Source: Patescibacteria group bacterium
GTDB lineage: Bacteria > Patescibacteriota > Patescibacteriia > Patescibacteriales > BM507
DNA: 35,150 bases
Direction of reading: 5' to 3'
Assembly (NCBI GenBank): GCA_027858235.1
Contig: JAQIDC010000038.1
Coordinates: forward strand, 1-35,150
This document shows positions 31,095-35,150 of the stretch, piece by piece. The first letter of the stretch is position 1, and every line of letters starts with the position of its first letter. Made by a program: the position numbers and the translations under genes. The notes beneath the pieces were generated by a model that was not told where the DNA came from, did not search any database, and saw nothing but the letters and a program-made list of their open reading frames with translations.

Positions 31095-32246
31095 TTAAAT
31101 GCTTTTTTTTACTCTTCTGAAAAATATCCTCTTTTCAGAATATTTTAAAATTGTTTTTTTATACAAGTGACTTAAGTCTTCAGTAATAGTATCCCAATTA
31201 TAATATTTGTCTACTCTTTTCCTTGCCAGCACGCCGTATTCTTCAATATTTTCCATTTCAAGAAGTATCTCTAGCCTTGCTTTTAAATCAACGACACTTT
31301 TTGAAATAAATTTAAAACCAGTGTTTTCTATAACTTCTTTATTCTCAATTATATCTGAAACCAAAACGGGCAAGCCATAAGACATGCCTTCAAGCAGTGC
31401 TATCGAAAGACCTTCTGCTTCAGAGGGTTGGGAAAATAAATATGCGTTTGAAAATAGTTCATTTAATATATTTCCTTGTTGCGCTCCAGTGAAAATAATA
31501 TTTTCGTTTTTAGCTGCCTTTCTGCTAAGTTCCTTAACATAATCATCGCTATGAAAACCACTGCCCACAATCACTAATTTTTTATCAGTATCAAGCTCGT
31601 TAAATGCATCAATTAGATAATGAATTCCTTTATGTCTAATAAGTCTAGTTACGGCGAGAATATAATTTCCTTTTTCTAGCCCCCATTTTTTTATTTCTTG
31701 AGCCTCCTTGGCGCTTGGCATGGTTATTCCGTTTGGAATATATTTGGGATTTATATTATATTTTTTTGAAGCAAATTCAGCTATTCCTCTTGAAACAGCA
31801 ATGACCACATCGGCTGATTTACACAACAAAAATTCACTTATTTTTAAATAAGTTCTAGCTATTATCCCCCACTTTTTATGAAAATAGTCCCTAGAATGAA
31901 AAGTGGCCACAATCGGTGTCCTAGGGCTAAGTATTTTAAAAACCCAAATTAAAGACGATGGTCCAATTGAATGGAAATGAACCACATCATAGTCTTTCCT
32001 AACAGCGTGAAAAATAGAAGCGAAGGTATGACTAATAGCATCGAGATGTTTTGTTGGAACACTTCGAAAACTAATAAGTTTTACACCCTTATATTCTTCC
32101 AATTTTTCATCGGTATAATTTGGTCTTGTATAGACGACAACTTCGTTACCCTGAGTAGCCAACCTAACAGCTACTTCTTCTACGTGTCTTTCAACTCCTC
32201 CCATTATGGCGGGGATGCCTTTCTGCCCAATAAAAGCTATTTTCAT
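31095..32246 (-). CDS. Family 4 glycosyltransferase (GT-B fold)
   Basis: A 383-aa GT4 enzyme. It starts MKIAFIGQKGIPAIMGGVER, with the glycine-rich GGVER acceptor loop, and contains DVVHFHSIGPS and VVIAVSRGIAEF (end of the N-domain). The donor domain has ILAVTRLIRHKGIHYLIDAF and the catalytic E-x7-E in SEAEGLSIALLEGMSYGLP. The IPAIMGGVER start resembles GT4/DUF1972-type rhamnosyl- or mannosyltransferases, but the sugar is not certain. It is separated from the main glycosylation cluster and lies beside the secreted surface protein, which it may help glycosylate (inference). Confidence 0.93.
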   Translation of the reverse strand: MKIAFIGQKGIPAIMGGVERHVEEVAVRLATQGNEVVVYTRPNYTDEKLEEYKGVKLISFRSVPTKHLDAISHTFASIFHAVRKDYDVVHFHSIGPSSLIWVFKILSPRTPIVATFHSRDYFHKKWGIIARTYLKISEFLLCKSADVVIAVSRGIAEFASKKYNINPKYIPNGITMPSAKEAQEIKKWGLEKGNYILAVTRLIRHKGIHYLIDAFNELDTDKKLVIVGSGFHSDDYVKELSRKAAKNENIIFTGAQQGNILNELFSNAYLFSQPSEAEGLSIALLEGMSYGLPVLVSDIIENKEVIENTGFKFISKSVVDLKARLEILLEMENIEEYGVLARKRVDKYYNWDTITEDLSHLYKKTILKYSEKRIFFRRVKKSI

Positions 32247-32276
32247 AAAATTTTTAAATTCTAAATCCTAAGAACT

Positions 32277-32354
32277 AAACCCTAAACAAATCATAAATAC
32301 TAAATAAAAAATTTTAAACATTTATATTTTGATATTTGAATTTGTTTAGAGTTT
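32277..32354. repeat. Inverted repeat between GT4 and the surface protein gene
   Basis: Arms AAACCCTAAACAAAT (32277-32291) and ATTTGTTTAGAGTTT (32340-32354) match at 14 of 15 positions; in minus-strand RNA the odd pair is G-U. Degenerate AAATTCTAAA units extend both arms outward. May act as a transcript-end structure for the surface protein gene. Confidence 0.65.
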
Positions 32355-32384
32355 AGAATTTAGAGTTTCGAATTTTCTTATTTA

Positions 32385-34910
32385 TTATTCTTTAGTAACA
32401 ATAACAGGATTGTCATTAATATTCGCCTCGGGGACTACAGCAATGATAAAGAAATTAGTTCTATAATGAATAGTGGCCCAATTTTCACCGACCATAACTC
32501 CACCATTTTCTCCAAAATTATATCCATTTATATAGAGCACTCCCATGTTTTGGTTTTCGCTTTCAATATATTGAACACGTCTTGCTATGCTTCTAATCGA
32601 AACTGGCCCGAAATTAAATTCATTACTAAGCATATCACCAACAGCCACTTGTACATATCCGTAGTGATAATCATCCTGAACTTGTATTCTAATTTCTTGA
32701 CCCTCTTCAGTTGGGTAAACACCCAGAATTCTAGCCTGAGGTTCAATTATAGTTCTATTCTCATCAGCATATCTATAGGTAATTTCATTTTCACGAGGGT
32801 GAATTGAAAAACCATGACCTCTAATTATTAATATTTTACTATCAATATCCATTGAAGCATTTGTAATAGTTGGATTCACATTAAGAACAGAAGATGAATC
32901 ATCAATCCATTTGTCGTACTGTAGGTTTATAGTTGTGTACTTACTTGAAATTGCCATTGGAACTCTAACATGAACAACAGCCAATTCATCATATGAATCA
33001 ACTGACTCTGGAAGAACCTCTAACTTATCATTTCCAATATTAAAATATACTTTTGTTATAGACTGAACCGAACCAACACCACTAGCATGAATTGCCATTA
33101 GTGATCCTGGAATAATTTCTGCTGGTTGAATATCTAGAATAGTTGGAATAATTTCCAGAGGGAGATAATTTGATTTTAAACCATTTAATTCTGTATTTAG
33201 ATAACCATTCTGGACTCCATTTGGAACTATTACCTTTATCCAGCCTCCTCTTGGATCAGAGCTCGTTGGCATTACTTGAATTCTGCTATTTAAACCTTGA
33301 AATTCAACAGAGCCTGTCGCAATATCTGAAAAAAGACTACTTCCATATAGGATGATTTCCTCTCCAGCTTTTGCAGCGGGAATATTTGTTTCTGAGCCAC
33401 TCATAAATCTAGTTTTGGCCGTTTTTATACTTTTCAATAAAGGTTTTGCGGAATATGCGAGGGCAGTTGCTCTGTCACTTTCAATCCTTCCAATCTTAAC
33501 TGTAATATTTAGTTTATTAACATTAACAGGTGTGGCTACTTCAATTATTTCTTCGGAACCTATTTCCAATAATGTTCCTCTCATGGTAGCAATTTTTGTA
33601 CCGGCATCGTCATAAAAATTTACAACTGGTCTACTTGAAATTCCTTTCCCGTGAATTTTTATTTTATCACCAACTTGATCAAAACCCATATTACTCCACT
33701 CAGTCTGATAAATAACTGGCTTAACATCATATCTAAGGCTGTTGGATTTAACAGTAATATCTTCCCCTGCCATGTTTCTATAGGAAGTTTGAGTATATAT
33801 ACTCCCAGCAATAACACCAACTGGTAGCTTCACAGTAATCTGTTTAAGCTTTGGGTCGATTATGTGCGGAATAATATAATGATCGAAGTTAGACCCAGAA
33901 GAATCCATTGTTCTAACAACAACATACATTTTATCAATATCTGTTTGAGGATTAAAACCACTTCCTCTAATTACAACGTCTTCATCGGCATGAAACATAG
34001 AAGGAAAAAAATCAGTCATAACAGGAGAAACATTATAGTTAAATTCTCCCATTAAATTCCCTTGAGCATAAACTCTGGCAACACCAGAAAATGTGCCTTC
34101 AGAAATGTCCATATAAAATCCGGTTGTATTTACTTCGCTCGGATTGAACCTTCTAGTCCCAACGCTTGATGTATCTTCATGAAGATATGGGAGTTCTATC
34201 TCAATTTCATTTTGAGTAAAAAACGAAATATTATTTACTCTAACAAATCTTCTAGTTTGACCAATAGTCCCTTTAATCTCTGGAGTAATTACCTGGACAT
34301 CGTCTTCAAAAAGCTGAACACCATCTATAAGAATTTCGGCTCCCTCTGGAAGATCACCATATGTGAAAGATATATTCCCACCCGCACTTACATTTGAATT
34401 AAAAGAAACTACATGTCTAGCCCACTCAGTAGTAACAGGAATATCACGAAAACCATCAATAGTTTCATAATCTTGAGTATTGGACATTATCACTCTAGTT
34501 TGAGTATTCTGAGTCCCTTTTACATATAGGGCTAGATAATATCTCTTACCATTCTCAAGAGTAAAATCATTTGTATCCTCTCTTGGTTGAAAATTGGCAG
34601 TCCAAGCTTCTTCTGGTGCTCCACTTGTAGCTCTAATTGCGACAGAGTGAGAACCAAAACCGAAAGCAGACTCATATGATCTATAAACATCATATACCCT
34701 AGCAGAGGCTTCATTCTGCCAACTTGTCCAATATCCATTGATATCGGTTTCAAAACTCCCTTCTTTAAGCATATTAGTATATGCTTGGGCATAATCAACT
34801 GAAGTATCGGCAAAGAAACTAAAGTTGAAAACCAAAGCGAACAAAACTAAAGCATTTACGGCTTTATAAATTGTTTTTTTCGCTCTCTCCTTGTTTTGTG
34901 TGAATTTCAT
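32385..34910 (-). CDS. Secreted multi-domain surface protein with IPT/TIG-like repeats
   Basis: An 841-aa exported protein. The start ATG at 34910 gives a classic signal peptide: basic MKFTQNKERAKKTIYK, a hydrophobic core, and cleavage likely after AQA at residue 43. A longer ORF from 35009 is ruled out because that ATG overlaps the promoter -10. Residues about 47-210 look like a carbohydrate-binding beta-sandwich (SFETDINGYWTSWQNEAS ... GAEILIDGVQLFED, CBM_4_9-like). The rest is a chain of Ig-like IPT/TIG-type units, each with a 'G..I.I.G.GF' strand: EDVVIRGSGFNP, GDKIKIHGKGIS, GEEIILYGSSLF, PGSLMAIHASGV, KILIIRGHGFSI, GVLYINGYNFGE. No sortase motif, C-terminal helix or S-layer anchor is visible. 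A role in adhesion or as a coat protein is an inference. Confidence 0.85.
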   Translation of the reverse strand: MKFTQNKERAKKTIYKAVNALVLFALVFNFSFFADTSVDYAQAYTNMLKEGSFETDINGYWTSWQNEASARVYDVYRSYESAFGFGSHSVAIRATSGAPEEAWTANFQPREDTNDFTLENGKRYYLALYVKGTQNTQTRVIMSNTQDYETIDGFRDIPVTTEWARHVVSFNSNVSAGGNISFTYGDLPEGAEILIDGVQLFEDDVQVITPEIKGTIGQTRRFVRVNNISFFTQNEIEIELPYLHEDTSSVGTRRFNPSEVNTTGFYMDISEGTFSGVARVYAQGNLMGEFNYNVSPVMTDFFPSMFHADEDVVIRGSGFNPQTDIDKMYVVVRTMDSSGSNFDHYIIPHIIDPKLKQITVKLPVGVIAGSIYTQTSYRNMAGEDITVKSNSLRYDVKPVIYQTEWSNMGFDQVGDKIKIHGKGISSRPVVNFYDDAGTKIATMRGTLLEIGSEEIIEVATPVNVNKLNITVKIGRIESDRATALAYSAKPLLKSIKTAKTRFMSGSETNIPAAKAGEEIILYGSSLFSDIATGSVEFQGLNSRIQVMPTSSDPRGGWIKVIVPNGVQNGYLNTELNGLKSNYLPLEIIPTILDIQPAEIIPGSLMAIHASGVGSVQSITKVYFNIGNDKLEVLPESVDSYDELAVVHVRVPMAISSKYTTINLQYDKWIDDSSSVLNVNPTITNASMDIDSKILIIRGHGFSIHPRENEITYRYADENRTIIEPQARILGVYPTEEGQEIRIQVQDDYHYGYVQVAVGDMLSNEFNFGPVSIRSIARRVQYIESENQNMGVLYINGYNFGENGGVMVGENWATIHYRTNFFIIAVVPEANINDNPVIVTKE

Positions 34911-34961
34911 AATTTTTAAATTAATAATGTTTTTATTTAAAATTAACTTTATTTTATCTAC

Positions 34962-34988
34962 CTCAAAAGAAACTTTGCTTATTTTGAG
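34962..34988 (-). promoter_or_regulatory. Leader hairpin of the surface protein mRNA
   Basis: CTCAAAA (34962-34968) and TTTTGAG (34982-34988) form a 7-bp stem right after the predicted transcription start; TATCT / AGATA extend it past a bulge. It could stabilise the 5' end of an abundant transcript. Confidence 0.45.
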
Positions 34989-34999
34989 ATAAACATACA

Positions 35000-35028
35000 A
35001 TAATATCATTTTTTTTATACTTTGTCAA
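35000..35028 (-). promoter_or_regulatory. Promoter of the surface protein gene
   Basis: Minus-strand TTGACA (35028-35023), 17-nt spacer, TATTAT (35005-35000). The start is expected near 34993, giving a leader of about 83 nt before the ATG at 34910. One of two promoters in the window with a consensus -35, which fits a strongly expressed product. Confidence 0.8.
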
Positions 35029-35122
35029 GGCTATGCACTCGACCATGTTACAGTTGACACTATGAAGCTTTCATATGAAGAAAAGATATAGAAAAATGTG
35101 GGAAATAGATATTGGGGTTAAA

Positions 35123-35150
35123 ATGTCTGAAAAATATGATAATATTGATA
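35123..35150 (+). CDS. Possible start of a divergent gene, cut by the window edge
   Basis: ATG at 35123 opens a frame without stop to the window end (MSEKYDNID). The distance from the divergent promoter and a TTGACA at 35054-35059 would allow a gene here, but only nine codons are visible and no convincing -10 is seen. Product unknown. Confidence 0.3.

Noticed and set aside
34908-35009. Longer start for the surface protein at 35009
   Set aside because: That ATG lies between the -35 and -10 of the promoter and cannot be on the mRNA. The extra 33 residues also spoil the signal peptide.

Overview
The window reads as a chromosomal segment of a low-GC Candidate Phyla Radiation (Patescibacteria, probably Parcubacteria-like) bacterium. 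This placement is an inference. It rests on a type IV pilus operon of the CPR kind (PilB, PilC, several pseudopilins, PilM, PilN, PilO, no secretin), a pared-down mra/dcw cell-division cluster joined to cysS, a half-length TsaB, a DUF2304/GT2 envelope cassette, and an almost complete lack of Shine-Dalgarno sequences. TGA is used as a normal stop codon (for example 5952-5954), so this is not a TGA-recoded Gracilibacteria/Absconditabacteria lineage. No rRNA, tRNA, CRISPR array, transposase or phage gene was recognised.

Layout. 1-10034 (+): a promoter, then pilB, pilC, three pseudopilin-like genes (one fused to a predicted seven-bladed beta-propeller, one with a cysteine cluster), an internal promoter, pilM, pilN, pilO and a small membrane protein; the operon terminator lies inside the convergent neighbour. 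9950-14289 (-): a six-gene envelope glycosylation operon (hypothetical protein, GT2, DUF2304, four-helix membrane protein, two GT4 enzymes). 14380-15342 (+): corA, divergent from that operon. 15493-16422 (-): dus. 16797-24578 (-): mraZ, small ORF, rsmH, ftsL, ftsI, murF, cysS, read from a consensus promoter overlapped by MraZ-type boxes, with a leader of about 630 nt full of hairpin repeats. 24600-25177 and 25680-25900: repeat-rich non-coding DNA around a small membrane-anchored protein. 25901-31061 (-): tsaB, typA, an FKBP isomerase, a coiled-coil protein, a YceI lipoprotein, a 52-aa ORF, a single-domain response regulator and an 82-aa protein. 31095-34910 (-): a GT4 glycosyltransferase and a large secreted multi-domain surface protein with its own consensus promoter.

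How the parts fit. Three modules serve the cell surface: the pilus with large predicted tip proteins, the glycosyltransferase cassette that probably modifies lipid-linked glycans or surface proteins, and the 841-aa secreted protein with a carbohydrate-binding-like domain and IPT/TIG-like repeats. That is the kind of equipment expected of a cell that attaches to other cells. The dcw cluster supplies division and peptidoglycan synthesis.

The most unusual signals are the pseudopilin-propeller fusion, a structured dispersed repeat whose second hairpin shows a compensatory base change between copies, the MraZ operator with its repeat-invaded leader, recurrent extended -10 promoters (TGnTATAAT) with two starts close enough to be leaderless, and a GC-rich repeat that has become the coding tail of a DUF2304 protein.
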